Source: Streptomyces roseirectus (lineage in GTDB: Bacteria > Actinomycetota > Actinomycetes > Streptomycetales > Streptomycetaceae). From it: DNA of 64,000 bases. The notes under the pieces are model-generated. The model made no database searches. It saw nothing but the letters and a program-made list of their open reading frames with translations, and was not told the origin of the DNA. The stretch lies in the NCBI RefSeq assembly GCF_014489635.1, contig NZ_CP060828.1, forward strand, positions 1,984,001 to 2,048,000, in the 5' to 3' direction. How positions within the stretch are numbered: position 1 is the stretch's first letter; each line of letters begins with the position of its first letter. Made by a program: the position numbers and the translations under genes. Of the stretch, positions 1 to 8,226 are shown in pieces.

Positions 1-1
1 C

Positions 2-976
2 ACGCTCAGCAAGGGGTTCGGTCCCGGTTTCAACGGGCCGCTGACCGTCGTCGTCGACGCGCGCGGCAGTGACGACCCGAAGCGGGCGGCGGCGGACGCG
101 TTCACCCTGCTCCAGGGGCTCGACGACGTCGTCAGCGTGCGCCCGGCCGCCTTCAACCAGGCCGGTGACGTCGCCCTGCTCGGCGCGGTCCCGAAGTCCT
201 CGCCGAGCAGTGCGGCGACGAAGGAGCTGGTGGGCGACATCCGCGAGCACAGCGCCGAGCTGAAGCGGGAGACCGGTGCGGTGCTGATGGTGACCGGTAC
301 GACGGCCGTGAACATCGACGTGTCGCAGAAGCTGGGCGACGCGATGGTGCCGTACCTCGCGATCGTCGTCGGGCTCGCGCTGATCCTCCTGCTGCTGGTG
401 TTCCGCTCGGTGCTGGTCCCGCTGAAGGCGGCGGCCGGGTTCCTGCTGAGCGTCGTCGCGACGCTGGGCGTGCTGGTCGCCGTGTTCCAGTGGGGGTGGC
501 TGAAGGACCTGTTCGGCGTCGAGCAGACCGCGCCGATCGTGAGCATCCTGCCGATCCTGCTGATCGGCGTGGTGTTCGGGCTCGCGATGGACTACGAGGT
601 GTTCCTCGTGACGCGGATGCGGGAGGAGTACGTGCACGGGGCGGAGCCGGTGGAGGCGGTCGTCGCGGGGTTCCGGCACGGGGCGCGGGTGGTCACGGCC
701 GCCGCGGTCATCATGATCTCCGTGTTCGCCGGGTTCCTCCTCGACGACACCGCGCTGGTGAAGTCCATCGGTCTCGGCCTCGCCTCCGCTGTCCTGTTCG
801 ACGCGTTCGTCGTGCGGATGACGATCGTCCCGGCGGTGATGGCGCTGATCGGCCGCAGGGCGTGGGCGCTGCCGGGGTGGCTCGACCGGGTGCTGCCGAA
901 CGTGGACGTCGAGGGCGAGAAGCTGCGGCACGTCCTCGACGAGCGGCCCGAGCCGGTGCCCGCACGGCAGGGCTGA
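2..976 (+). CDS. MmpL/RND-family membrane transporter, C-terminal part (5' end outside window)
   Basis: The reading frame is open from the first bases of the window, so this is the last ~324 residues of a larger gene. MmpL proteins are inner-membrane RND exporters of lipids or hydrophobic compounds. The fragment holds the end of the second extracytoplasmic domain (GFGPGFNGPL near its start), then five hydrophobic helices: VPYLAIVVGLALILLLLVF, a VLVPLKAAAGFLLSVVA segment, APIVSILPILLIGVVFGLAMDYEVFLVTR (the typical MmpL TM segment with its DYE motif), VVTAAAVIMISVFAGFLL and the last helix. It ends in a short charged tail. The substrate cannot be told from this part. A two-component system follows 70 bp downstream on the same strand and may regulate it. 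Confidence 0.9.
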   Translation, partial: TLSKGFGPGFNGPLTVVVDARGSDDPKRAAADAFTLLQGLDDVVSVRPAAFNQAGDVALLGAVPKSSPSSAATKELVGDIREHSAELKRETGAVLMVTGTTAVNIDVSQKLGDAMVPYLAIVVGLALILLLLVFRSVLVPLKAAAGFLLSVVATLGVLVAVFQWGWLKDLFGVEQTAPIVSILPILLIGVVFGLAMDYEVFLVTRMREEYVHGAEPVEAVVAGFRHGARVVTAAAVIMISVFAGFLLDDTALVKSIGLGLASAVLFDAFVVRMTIVPAVMALIGRRAWALPGWLDRVLPNVDVEGEKLRHVLDERPEPVPARQG

Positions 977-1046
977 CCAGGGATGTCACCTCCCGCGCCG
1001 TAGAGTCGTACGGCATTCCTCCCGGCGAAGGACGAAGGGCGGCTCC

Positions 1047-2324
1047 GTGACCACAGGGCCCGGCATCCGTGAGCGGCCCCGGCTGCCCGAGTCGCTGGCC
1101 GACGACCCGGACCAGAAGGTGATCATCCCGATCATCAACCGGCTCGGGGCGTGGCGGACGGCGGACCTGGCGCACCCGTGGGTGCGGCGGTGCGCGGTGC
1201 CCGCGTTGTGCGCGCTGCTGGGGGTGCCGTCGATCGTGAACCCGGCGAACGACGCGCCCTGGTGGATCCACGTGCTCCTGATGACGGCGTTCTGCGTCCC
1301 GCTGCTGTGGCGGGAGAGCCGGCCCGCGACGGTGTTCGCGTTCACCACCGGGGTGTCGGCGCTCTCGCAGGCGCTCGTGGTGTTCAACGGCGCGGACGCC
1401 GCGCGGGCCGTCGCCCTCTACAGCGTCGGCCGGCACGGCACACCCCGGCAACTGGTCGTCGCGGTGAGCGTGACGATGCTCCAACTCCTCGCGTGGGCCG
1501 CTGTGTTCTGGACGTCCGGGCAGCTGGAGTACGTGTCACGGCCCGAGGTGGCGGCGCTCCTGGCGATGGCGGCGATGGCCGCGTTCGCCGGTCTCGGGCT
1601 CGCCGGGCGGCTCGTCAACACCGTGATCGCCGCCCTGCAGAAGGAGCGCGACCAGCAGGCGCAGCTCGCCGCCGCCGCCGAACGGGCCCGGGTGGCGCGG
1701 GAGATGCACGACATCCTCGGCCACACCCTCGCCGTCATCGTCGGCCTCGCGGACGGCGCCGCCGCGCTCGCCGCGACCAGGCCCGAGCGGGGTGCCGAGA
1801 CATTACGGATCATCGGCGAGAGCGGGCGCGACGCGCTCGGCGAGCTGCGGCGGCTGCTCGCCGTCGTCGACGTGGACGGCGCACCGCGCGGCGAGGCGCC
1901 GCTCGCGCCGCAGCCGGGGGCACGCGATCTGGACGCCCTGCTGGACCGGGTCCGGGCCGCCGGGCCCAGTGCCCGGCTGCGCACCGAGGGTCAACTGGAC
2001 GCGCTGTCACCGGGGTTGCAGCTCGCCGTCTACCGCATCGTGCAGGAAGCGCTCACCAACACGCTCAAGCACGCGGCGCCGGACACGGACGTCTCCGTCA
2101 CCGTCACGGCCGGTGCGGACGCCGTTCTCGTCGCCGTCGAGGACACCGGGCCGTCGCTGGCCGGGGCGTCGCGCGGGCGGGCCGGACAGGGGCTCGTCGG
2201 GATGCGGGAGCGTGCCGCCCTCTACCAGGGCGAGGTCACCGCGGGGCCCAACTCCCGTGGTGGCTGGGCCGTTCGGGCCCGGCTGCTGCCCACCACCACT
2301 CACCCGGAGAACCACCACCCATGA
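1047..2324 (+). CDS. Sensor histidine kinase, HisKA_3 (NarL-partner) type
   Basis: Predicted membrane sensor kinase of 425 residues, GTG start. The N-terminal half has about five hydrophobic helices (residues ~45-190) and no large sensory domain. The dimerisation/phosphoacceptor segment follows, with the conserved His in EMHDILGHTLAVIVG (around residue 225). The C-terminal HATPase domain has the N box in VQEALTNTLKHA and the G-box region GQGLVGMRERAALYQGEV. This is the kinase class that pairs with NarL/LuxR-type response regulators, and such a regulator starts inside its stop codon (ATGA overlap). The signal is unknown. Proximity to an MmpL exporter suggests envelope or drug stress, which is only inference. 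Confidence 0.93.
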   Translation: MTTGPGIRERPRLPESLADDPDQKVIIPIINRLGAWRTADLAHPWVRRCAVPALCALLGVPSIVNPANDAPWWIHVLLMTAFCVPLLWRESRPATVFAFTTGVSALSQALVVFNGADAARAVALYSVGRHGTPRQLVVAVSVTMLQLLAWAAVFWTSGQLEYVSRPEVAALLAMAAMAAFAGLGLAGRLVNTVIAALQKERDQQAQLAAAAERARVAREMHDILGHTLAVIVGLADGAAALAATRPERGAETLRIIGESGRDALGELRRLLAVVDVDGAPRGEAPLAPQPGARDLDALLDRVRAAGPSARLRTEGQLDALSPGLQLAVYRIVQEALTNTLKHAAPDTDVSVTVTAGADAVLVAVEDTGPSLAGASRGRAGQGLVGMRERAALYQGEVTAGPNSRGGWAVRARLLPTTTHPENHHP

Positions 2325-2977
2325 CCACCGTGCTCATCGTCGACGACCAGGCCCTCCAACGCCTCGGTTTCCGCATGCTGTTGGAGGCGCAGCCCGATCT
2401 CAGCGTCGCCGGCGAGGCGTCCGGCGGCAGCGAGGCCGTCCGCCTCACGGCCGAACTGCGGCCCGACGTCGTCCTCATGGACGTCCGGATGCCCGGCATG
2501 GACGGCATCGAGGCGACCCGCCGCATCGTCGGGTCCGGGGGGCGGTCCCGGGTGCTGGTGCTGACCACCTTCGACCTCGACGAGTACGCGTACGACGCGT
2601 TGCGCGCCGGGGCCAGCGGGTTCTTCCTCAAGGACGTGCGGCCCGAGGAACTGGTCGTCGGGATCCGGGCCGTCGCCGCCGGGGACTCCGTCATCTCCCC
2701 CGGCCTGACCCGCAAGCTGATCGACGCGTTCACCACGCGGATGCCGCGGGTCGGGGCCGGGGAGGACCGCCGGCTCGGTGAACTCACCGAGCGGGAGCGG
2801 GAGGTGCTGACCGCCGTCGCCTCCGGCTGGACCAACGGGGAGATCGCCGAGCGGCTGCACCTCGCGGAATCGACCGTGAAGTCGCATGTCAGTCGGGTGA
2901 TGGCGAAGATCGGGGCGAGGGATCGGGTGCAGGCGGTGATTTTTGCGTATGACGTGGGGTTGGTGCGGCCGGCGTGA
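2321..2977 (+). CDS. NarL/FixJ-family response regulator
   Basis: 218-residue DNA-binding response regulator. The receiver domain (1-~120) has the acidic pocket at VDDQ, the phospho-acceptor Asp in VLMDVRMPGMDG, the Thr in LTTFDLDEYAY and the Lys in FFLKDVRPEEL. The C-terminal LuxR-type HTH (about 150-210) starts at LTEREREVL and includes IAERLHLAESTVKSHVSRVMAKIG. The ATG overlaps the kinase stop by 4 bp, so the pair should be translationally coupled. A longer reading frame in the same phase starts at 1151, but it lies inside the kinase gene and its product there is Arg-rich out-of-frame sequence. Confidence 0.95.
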   Translation: MTTVLIVDDQALQRLGFRMLLEAQPDLSVAGEASGGSEAVRLTAELRPDVVLMDVRMPGMDGIEATRRIVGSGGRSRVLVLTTFDLDEYAYDALRAGASGFFLKDVRPEELVVGIRAVAAGDSVISPGLTRKLIDAFTTRMPRVGAGEDRRLGELTEREREVLTAVASGWTNGEIAERLHLAESTVKSHVSRVMAKIGARDRVQAVIFAYDVGLVRPA

Positions 2978-3075
2978 GGGGGGGGCGGCGTGTGGGGGGG
3001 GTAGGGCGCGTGAGGGGGCGGGGCGGCTCGTGAGGGGGAGCGGGGCGTGTGAGGTGTGGGGCGTGTGAGGTGTGG
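2978..3075. repeat. G-rich tract with a tandem 16-bp duplication
   Basis: Between the convergent response regulator and thioesterase genes the plus strand is almost pure G runs (several runs of five to eight G). It contains an exact tandem duplication of a 16-bp unit (ggggcgtgtgaggtgt) at 3042-3057 and 3058-3073. It could form G-quadruplex structure and act as a transcription end or replication-slippage site; that is inference. Confidence 0.6.
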
Positions 3076-3140
3076 GCCGCCATGGCAGTGCCGCCCGCGT
3101 GGCAGCGCCGGTCGCGTGACGGTGGCGGTGGCTGTGCCGG

Positions 3141-3632
3141 TCAGGTGGTGAGCGGGAACACCAGGCAACTGCTCGTCGCGTGGGCGAGTTTGCGGTCGGC
3201 CTCGTCCAGCAGGACGGCCTCGGCGAGTGCCGTCGTCCGGCCCGCGTGCAGCACGGTGCCGATCGCCCGTACCCGGCCCGTCTCCGTCGTGATCCGCCGC
3301 AGGAACTTCACGTTCAGGTCCAGCGAGGTGTAGCCCGTCGCCGGCGGGAGTACCGACTGCACCGCGCAGCCGGCCGCCGAGTCGAGGAGCGTCGCGTACA
3401 CGCCCCCGTGCACGCTGCCGATCGGGTTGTAGTGCTCCTCCCCCGGGACCAGTGAGAAGACGACCCGGCCCTCCTCGACCTCGTCCAGCCGGAAGTCGAG
3501 GGTGGCGGATATCGGGGCGGCGGGAACGGTGCCGGCCTGGATGCTCCGGAGGAAGTCGAGCCCGCTGCCCTTGCCGACGGCGGCCGCCGTGATCGCCGGG
3601 TCTCCCCATTCGTACGTTCTGCTGCGTCCCAT
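3141..3632 (-). CDS. PaaI-family hotdog thioesterase
   Basis: 163-residue hotdog-fold acyl-CoA thioesterase candidate. The signature is the loop-helix YNPIGSVHGGVYATLLDSAAGCAVQ (about residues 68-92). Its HGG turn and following Asp are typical of the PaaI/4-hydroxybenzoyl-CoA thioesterase group. The second half has the usual LDLNVKFLRRIT strand and the conserved AxGTVLHAGRTTALAEA region. Length fits a single hotdog domain, active as a dimer or tetramer in the cytoplasm. The substrate acyl group is not predictable from the sequence. It stands alone, convergent with the response regulator. Confidence 0.9.
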   Translation of the reverse strand: MGRSRTYEWGDPAITAAAVGKGSGLDFLRSIQAGTVPAAPISATLDFRLDEVEEGRVVFSLVPGEEHYNPIGSVHGGVYATLLDSAAGCAVQSVLPPATGYTSLDLNVKFLRRITTETGRVRAIGTVLHAGRTTALAEAVLLDEADRKLAHATSSCLVFPLTT

Positions 3633-3654
3633 GCGGCGACCGTAGCAGGGGTGT

Positions 3655-4066
3655 TCACGCGCCCGGGGCCGGTCCGCTCACGGGCTCCGTCCACACCCCG
3701 AACCACTGCTCGGCCCCGAACTCCTCGAACCGCGACACCTCGCTGAACCCCAGCCGCCGCGCAAGCCGCAGGGAGCGGACGCACATGCCCCGACCGCTCG
3801 GCCCCACGCCGATCCAGGGACACCGTCCCGACCATCACCCCGTCGAGTTCGACGACGAAGCACCCAGCCCGCTGACCGGGCACAGCCGGCCCGCCCCTCT
3901 CGAGCTCCCCCCGATCCCGAGGCCCCCCGAGATACGCCTGCACCTCACCCGACGCCAACAACTCAACGAACACCCCCCGATCCCGCCCCTCCGACTCCCG
4001 CAACACCAACCGCTCAGTCCTGACAGGAGCAGGCGGCCAAACAACGGATCCAAGCCCAGTAGTCAT
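3655..4066 (-). pseudogene. GNAT N-acetyltransferase pseudogene with central deletion and frameshift
   Basis: The N-terminal part reads from an ATG at 4066: PVRTERLVLRESEGRD, typical of RimJ/RimL-type GNAT enzymes, up to about VSLDRRGAERSGHVRP. The expected stretch with the acetyl-CoA pyrophosphate-binding loop (Q/RxxGxG/A, here usually GRGYAAEA) is missing. The frame then changes and the usual GNAT C-terminus resumes in another phase: RSLRLARRLGFSEVSRFEEFG, then EQWFGVWTEP, to a TGA at 3655-3657. About 110-130 bp appear to be lost around 3790-3800. Without the CoA loop the product cannot be a working acetyltransferase. Sequencing error is unlikely to explain loss of a whole motif. Confidence 0.8.
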
Positions 4067-4109
4067 ACCGTCCAACTTATAAGCGCCCCCCACACGAGAA
4101 CCGCCCCCA

Positions 4110-4617
4110 TCACCCCGCCCGCAACACGAAGCACCGAACCCCGCCGACCCCCAGGTCGTACCAGGCGCCCTCGCCCCACCCTTCCGTGAACTCGGCCACC
4201 TCCTCCGCACTGACCCCGATCCCCCGCCGCTCCGGCACCAGCCGCTCGGCCAGGGAGGTCGTCACCACCCACGCCCCGCCGGGCGCGAGGAGCCGCCTCA
4301 CCCGTTCCCCGACGGCTCGCTTGTCCGGCAGGAAGGCGAGTACGAGGCGCATGGTCACCAGGTGGAACGCGCCGGGCGGCAGCTCGCGGGCGACCGCGTC
4401 CGCGTCGGCGAAGTCCAACCGCCGTACCCGCAAGCGGGGTTGGAGGTCCGTGTACCGGTCGCGGGTGGCGGCGACGGCGGATTCGGCCCAGTCGACGGCC
4501 AGGGTGTCCCATCCGAGAGCGGCGAGGCAGGCGGCGTAGTTCGGAGGGGTCGGGGAGCAGGAATCCGTCGCCGGCGGCGAAGCGGGTCTCCCAGGCGGCG
4601 AGGGTTCCTCCCGGCAC
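4110..4617 (-). pseudogene. Class I SAM-dependent methyltransferase pseudogene, motif I deleted
   Basis: From a GTG at 4617 the frame reads AAWETRFAAGDGFLLPDPSE, the start of a small class I methyltransferase of the thiopurine-methyltransferase-like group. At about 4539 the frame is lost by one base. The downstream part continues in another phase as EYAACLAALGWDTLAVDWAE, then the post-I acidic loop LDFADADAV, FHLVTMRLVLAFLPDK and the C-terminal LLAPGGAWVVTTSL. The SAM-binding glycine-rich motif I that should precede EYAACL is absent, so a deletion joined DPSE to the later EYAACL. Together with the neighbouring GNAT remnant this makes two adjacent genes with lost centres. Confidence 0.78.
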
Positions 4618-4620
4618 CCC

Positions 4621-5061
4621 TCACACCCCCCGCAACAGTCGGTTGATCGCTCGGCCGAAGATGGAGCGGGCCGCCGTCCGCAATGCTGGATCGAAGGCGT
4701 TCGGCAGGAAGCGCACCGCCAGTTCCTCCCGCCACACGACGTGGGCGCGACCGCCGGGGCCTGTTCCCACCTCGATCTCGGCCCGGCCGAGGACGACGCG
4801 ACCGCGTTTTTCCAGGCGGCAGAGGCCGGGGGTGGTGGGGGACGGGGGGTGCCAGAGGGTCACCTCCATGCGGTCGTCGAAGGAGAGGGGGCCGAGGCCG
4901 GTGCGGGCGACGAAGACCGTGCCCTCGGTGGTGGGGGCGGGGGTGAGGACGGTGACCCGGGTGAGGGGGACGACGTCCCCGTGCCGGTGCCAGGCGGTGA
5001 GCCGGTTCCAGGCTTCCTCGGGCGGCAGCGGAACCGTGCGGTGGAGCTCGAAGGTGACCAC
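4621..5061 (-). CDS. SRPBCC-family protein (START/polyketide cyclase-like fold)
   Basis: 146-residue single-domain protein. It opens with a beta strand and helix typical of SRPBCC proteins (TFELHRTVPLPPEEAWNRLT). Strands VVPLTRVTVLTPA and VFVARTGLGPLSFDDRMEV follow, and it closes with a long amphipathic helix (AFDPALRTAARSIFGRAINRLL) that would cap the hydrophobic cavity. Family members bind lipids or small hydrophobic ligands, or act as cyclases/aromatases; no catalytic residues can be assigned here. It ends 4 bp before the GTG of the broken methyltransferase, so the two were probably one operon. Confidence 0.85.
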   Translation of the reverse strand: MVTFELHRTVPLPPEEAWNRLTAWHRHGDVVPLTRVTVLTPAPTTEGTVFVARTGLGPLSFDDRMEVTLWHPPSPTTPGLCRLEKRGRVVLGRAEIEVGTGPGGRAHVVWREELAVRFLPNAFDPALRTAARSIFGRAINRLLRGV

Positions 5062-5176
5062 GGCCCGATCGTAGGACGCACCGGTGTCGGAGTAACGCGG
5101 CGATCAAGGCCGACATCCCTCTACCATCACCGCAGAGCCGGGCAATCCGCCCGCGTCACGGGGGAGTTGATCACCC

Positions 5177-6187
5177 ATGCCATTGAAGACCTATGGCGTC
5201 CTGATCGCCCGTGCGGTGGACACCCGCCGCGAGGGCGCCACGGACACCCCGCACTACCAGATCCACCTGAGGGACGAGACCGGCACGAACTACCGCGCCT
5301 CCGTGAACGTCCTCTCCCAGGAGCGCCCGTCGGAGCTGCTGTACCTGGTCGACGACGACTTCACGCACCCGGTCACCGCCCGTCTGACGGGCCTGACCCC
5401 GGGCTGGACCAAGCTCCCGGCGGGCCCCGGCGGCCCGAACCTGGACTTCATCAGGGGCAACCTGTTCGACCCGGCGAAACTGCGGACGCTCCCGCCGGAG
5501 GTGAGCGGCCCGGACAACGACCTGGCCGACCTGCTGGACCACTACGTGCGCCGGGCGGTGGCCGCCCCCGAGGCCCGGCTGCACGTCTTCGGCGAGCGCT
5601 GGGGCCCCGAGACCGGCGTCCGGGACAAGGTGTTCGGCTTCCTCCCCGGCAACGGCGTCCACGACGTCCACATGAACCAGGGCAACAGCGCCCGTTTCCG
5701 CAAGGACGACGGCGTCTGGCAGGACGGCGGCCTGCTGATCCACTTCCCCGGCGAGAACCGCTGGGTCGCGATCTTCCTGGCGTTCCAGAGCCAGGCGTGG
5801 CACACGGACGACGTGACGGGGCACGCCCTGACCGACACGGACGGCAGCCGCCCGAAGCCCGGCACCGAGCCGGTCCGCGTCCTGACGGCCCTGGTCAACC
5901 CGCGCGGCCCGGCCCCCGAGGCGGAGCGGGTCACGCTCCTGAACGCCTCCCCGGACACCCGCGACCTGACGGGCTGGTCCCTGGTGGACCGGGCGGGCAA
6001 CAACACCCCTGTGCCGCCGGGCGAGTTGGCGGCGGGCGCCATCCTGCCGGTACCGCTGGCGGGCGGCGCCCAACTCCCCAACAACGGCGGCGAGATCACC
6101 CTCCTGGACGCCAAGGGCCTGAAGGTGCACGGGGTTTCGTACACCGCGGCGCAGGCGGGCCAGGAGGGCTGGACGATCACGTTCTAA
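5177..6187 (+). CDS. DUF2278 (YukJ-like) protein with C-terminal lamin-tail-like domain
   Basis: 336 residues. The first ~215 residues match the DUF2278 family: PLKTYGVLIARAVDTR at the start, HYQIHLRDETG, and a stretch that reads ARLHVFGERWGPE, then the HDVHMNQGNS motif with its conserved His/Asn and GGLLIHFPGENRWVAIFLAFQSQAWHTD. The last ~95 residues (VRVLTALVNPRGPAPEAERVT to the end) look like a lamin-tail/Ig-like beta sandwich: ERVTLLNASPDTRDLTGWSL, PNNGGEITLLDAKG and VHGVSY are its usual landmarks. The biochemical role of DUF2278 is not known to me. There is no signal peptide, so the product is probably cytoplasmic, which is unusual for a lamin-tail module. Monocistronic. Confidence 0.88.
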   Translation: MPLKTYGVLIARAVDTRREGATDTPHYQIHLRDETGTNYRASVNVLSQERPSELLYLVDDDFTHPVTARLTGLTPGWTKLPAGPGGPNLDFIRGNLFDPAKLRTLPPEVSGPDNDLADLLDHYVRRAVAAPEARLHVFGERWGPETGVRDKVFGFLPGNGVHDVHMNQGNSARFRKDDGVWQDGGLLIHFPGENRWVAIFLAFQSQAWHTDDVTGHALTDTDGSRPKPGTEPVRVLTALVNPRGPAPEAERVTLLNASPDTRDLTGWSLVDRAGNNTPVPPGELAAGAILPVPLAGGAQLPNNGGEITLLDAKGLKVHGVSYTAAQAGQEGWTITF

Positions 6188-6191
6188 GCAT

Positions 6192-7640
6192 TCACTGGCG
6201 GTAGAACGTCGCGTCGGCGCGGTCCGTCGCCGTGCCGGGCGCCTGCGTATACAGCAGGTAGTCGTAGTGCCGGAGGTACCGGCCGGGCGTTCCGTACGAC
6301 TCGTACGACACCCCGGCCGCGTCCGCGAGCCCGGCCCGGCCGAAGAAGCTCGCGCCGGCCGCGAACGCGGCCGTCCCGTCGTTCTTCTCCACCCGCACCT
6401 CGCCCGCGCTGGTCGAACGCAGGTAGTAGCCGGGGAAGTTGGCGGACTCCAGGGACACCGTCCCGCTGCCCGCGAGCCCGGTCACCGTGCGGAACTGCGA
6501 GTCGGCGAGCGGGGAGACGTTCGCGTCGATGCGGGCCCGGTAGTCGTAGTGGCGGACGAACCGGTCGGGGTAGTTGTACGAGGACAGGCGGTGCGGGGTG
6601 ACCCCGTCGGCCACCGGGATCCCGAAGTCGGGGGTGCCGTCGGCCTTCCAGTAGACCTTCTGCACGCGGGTGCGGCGGTTGGGGTCGTTCAGCGGGTCGC
6701 CGGTGATGTCCTTGTAGCTGCGGTCGTGGTAGACGAGGATGTCCGACCGGCCGTCCTCGGAGACGGTGAACGAGTTGTGGCCGGGCCCGTACTGCGAGGT
6801 CGCGGCGCTGCTCTGGAAGACGGGGGTCGAACTCTTCGTCCAGGAGGCCGGGTTGGTGAGGTCGGCGGTCGCGGACGCGGTGAGCATCCCCATGCAGTAG
6901 TTGGCGTCGGTGGCGCTCGCCGAGTACGTCATGAAGACCTTGCCGCCGTGCTGGATCAGCGCGGGACCCTCGTTCACCTTGAACCCGATGGTCTCCCAGG
7001 GCAGCGTGGGCTGCGAGAGTTCGGCCGGGGTGCCCTGGATCGTCCAGGGGTTGGCCATCTTCGCGATGAACAGGCTGGTGTTGTTGTCCTCGGCGGGGTT
7101 GCGCTGCGCCCAGGAGAGGTAGCGCACACCGTTCACGACGAACGTCGTCGCGTCCAGGGAGAACGTCTCCCACGTGGTCTTGATCTGGCCCTTCTCGGTC
7201 CAGGTCGCGGTCAGCGGGTTCGCGCCGGTGCCCTCCAGGACGTACATCCGGATCGCCCAGATGTCGTCGGTGGCTCCGGCCGCGAAGTACACGTACCACT
7301 TGCCGTCGATGAAGTGGATCTCCGGCGCCCAGATGTGCGCGCCCATGACCCCGCTCGCGTGCTTGGTCCAGATGGTGACCTCGGGGGCCGCCGCGAGGCC
7401 CTGGATGGTCGTCGCGCGGCGCAGCACGATGCGGTCGTAGGCGGGGACGGTCGCGGTGAAGTAGTAGTAGCCGTCCGTGTGTTTGAAGATGTGCGGGTCG
7501 GCCCGCTGTTCGGCGATCGGGTTGGTGTAGGTCACGGCGGGCGACTCCGGCGCGGCGGCCTGGGCGGGGGCGGGGCCGGTGAACACCCCGGCCAGGGCGA
7601 GGAGTACGGCCGTCAGCAGCCGTACGGCGTTACGTCTCAA
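6192..7640 (-). CDS. Secreted GH43 glycoside hydrolase (arabinanase/arabinofuranosidase-like) with AbfB domain
   Basis: 482 residues from a TTG start at 7640, chosen because a GGAGAA lies 5 nt upstream and a signal peptide follows directly (RRNAVRLLTAVLLALAGVFT, cleavage after AQA). The catalytic five-bladed propeller carries the GH43 landmarks: the general-base Asp in RADPHIFKHTDGYYYFT, GAHIWAPEIHFIDGKWYVYF and the acid Glu in KVNEGPALIQHGGKVFMTYS. The last ~140 residues are an arabinose-binding AbfB (CBM42) beta-trefoil with repeats such as RFVRHYDYRARID and RYLRHYDYLLY. It should release arabinose units from plant arabinan or arabinoxylan. A longer frame runs upstream through the remnant gene but is out of its coding phase there. 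Confidence 0.9.
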   Translation of the reverse strand: MRRNAVRLLTAVLLALAGVFTGPAPAQAAAPESPAVTYTNPIAEQRADPHIFKHTDGYYYFTATVPAYDRIVLRRATTIQGLAAAPEVTIWTKHASGVMGAHIWAPEIHFIDGKWYVYFAAGATDDIWAIRMYVLEGTGANPLTATWTEKGQIKTTWETFSLDATTFVVNGVRYLSWAQRNPAEDNNTSLFIAKMANPWTIQGTPAELSQPTLPWETIGFKVNEGPALIQHGGKVFMTYSASATDANYCMGMLTASATADLTNPASWTKSSTPVFQSSAATSQYGPGHNSFTVSEDGRSDILVYHDRSYKDITGDPLNDPNRRTRVQKVYWKADGTPDFGIPVADGVTPHRLSSYNYPDRFVRHYDYRARIDANVSPLADSQFRTVTGLAGSGTVSLESANFPGYYLRSTSAGEVRVEKNDGTAAFAAGASFFGRAGLADAAGVSYESYGTPGRYLRHYDYLLYTQAPGTATDRADATFYRQ

Positions 7641-7660
7641 GGGAGTTCTCCAGGAAGGGG

Positions 7661-8062
7661 TCAGGCGGCGGGCACGAGGCGCCACTGCCGGCAGGTGTTG
7701 TTCAGCCACGTCCACTGCCGGACGTTCGCCCCGTCGGCGTTCGAACCGCCGCTGACGTCGAGGCACTTGCCGCTGTCGCGGTCGACCAGCGTGCAGGCGG
7801 TGGGGGTGTTGGCGCTCTCGCCGGAGGGGCCGGGGAGGGTCGGGCCGGTGGCGACGGGGGTGCCGAAGTCCGGGGTGCCGTCGGCGTTCCAGGTGAACTT
7901 CTGGGCCCGCGTGGTCCGTCCGTTGCCACAGCCGCCGGACGAGGAGGAGGCGCTGAGCGGGTCGGCGCCGGCGCTCTCCAGGACGTGCGCGGTGGCGGCC
8001 GGCAGGCCGAGCAGCGTCAGTACGCGGACCAGAAGGTTCCGGCCGCGATACATCCGAGGCAT
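7661..8062 (-). pseudogene. Remnant of a secreted GH43/ricin-lectin enzyme
   Basis: A 133-codon open frame starts at an ATG (8062) with a plausible RBS. After a short hydrophobic leader (VLTLLGLPAATAHV) it jumps to FTWNADGTPDFGTPVATG, which is the extreme C-terminal strand of a GH43 catalytic domain (compare the complete neighbour, which has YWKADGTPDFGIPVADG). It ends with about one third of a ricin-type beta-trefoil (DRDSGKCLDVSGGSNADGAN, WTWLNNTCRQWRLV). The propeller and two trefoil repeats are gone, so I read it as an in-frame deletion derivative of a paralogue of the adjacent GH43 gene. A functional small secreted lectin is possible but less likely. Confidence 0.7.
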
Positions 8063-8080
8063 ACAGGACCGTCCCTTGTC

Positions 8081-8109
8081 CGTAATTTCGAACGTAGTTC
8101 GTAACTTCG
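8081..8109. promoter_or_regulatory. Repeat/palindrome in the divergent GH43-remnant / tetR promoter region
   Basis: In an AT-richer stretch between the divergent genes, the decamer cgtaaYttcg occurs at 8081-8090 and 8100-8109, 19 bp apart (about two helical turns). Between them lies the palindrome GAAC-gta-GTTC (8090-8100). This is a plausible operator for the TetR protein encoded to the right or for a sugar regulator. No experimental basis. Confidence 0.4.
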
Positions 8110-8226
8110 GCCAGAACATAAAGGTCCGGCATGATCCCGTCAATGATTTCGACTTCGGAAACCGGTCGGTCTACAGCGATGTGCGTCCGGTTCGGACCGT
8201 GACCCACCCCGCATTAACCTCTCCCC

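Noticed and set aside
1151..2320. N-terminal extension of the response regulator to 608 residues
   Set aside because: This part overlaps the histidine kinase in another phase and is Arg/Ala-rich; the ATGA overlap at 2321 is a standard coupled start.
4741..6204. 487-codon plus-strand frame overlapping the DUF2278 gene
   Set aside because: It is a shifted phase of the DUF2278 gene (Pro/Gly/Arg-rich), lacking domains; the frame from 5177 has clear family motifs.
6192..8207. 671-residue GH43 protein starting at 8207
   Set aside because: The extra part is out of phase with the lectin remnant and Arg-rich; a signal peptide and RBS mark the TTG at 7640 as start.
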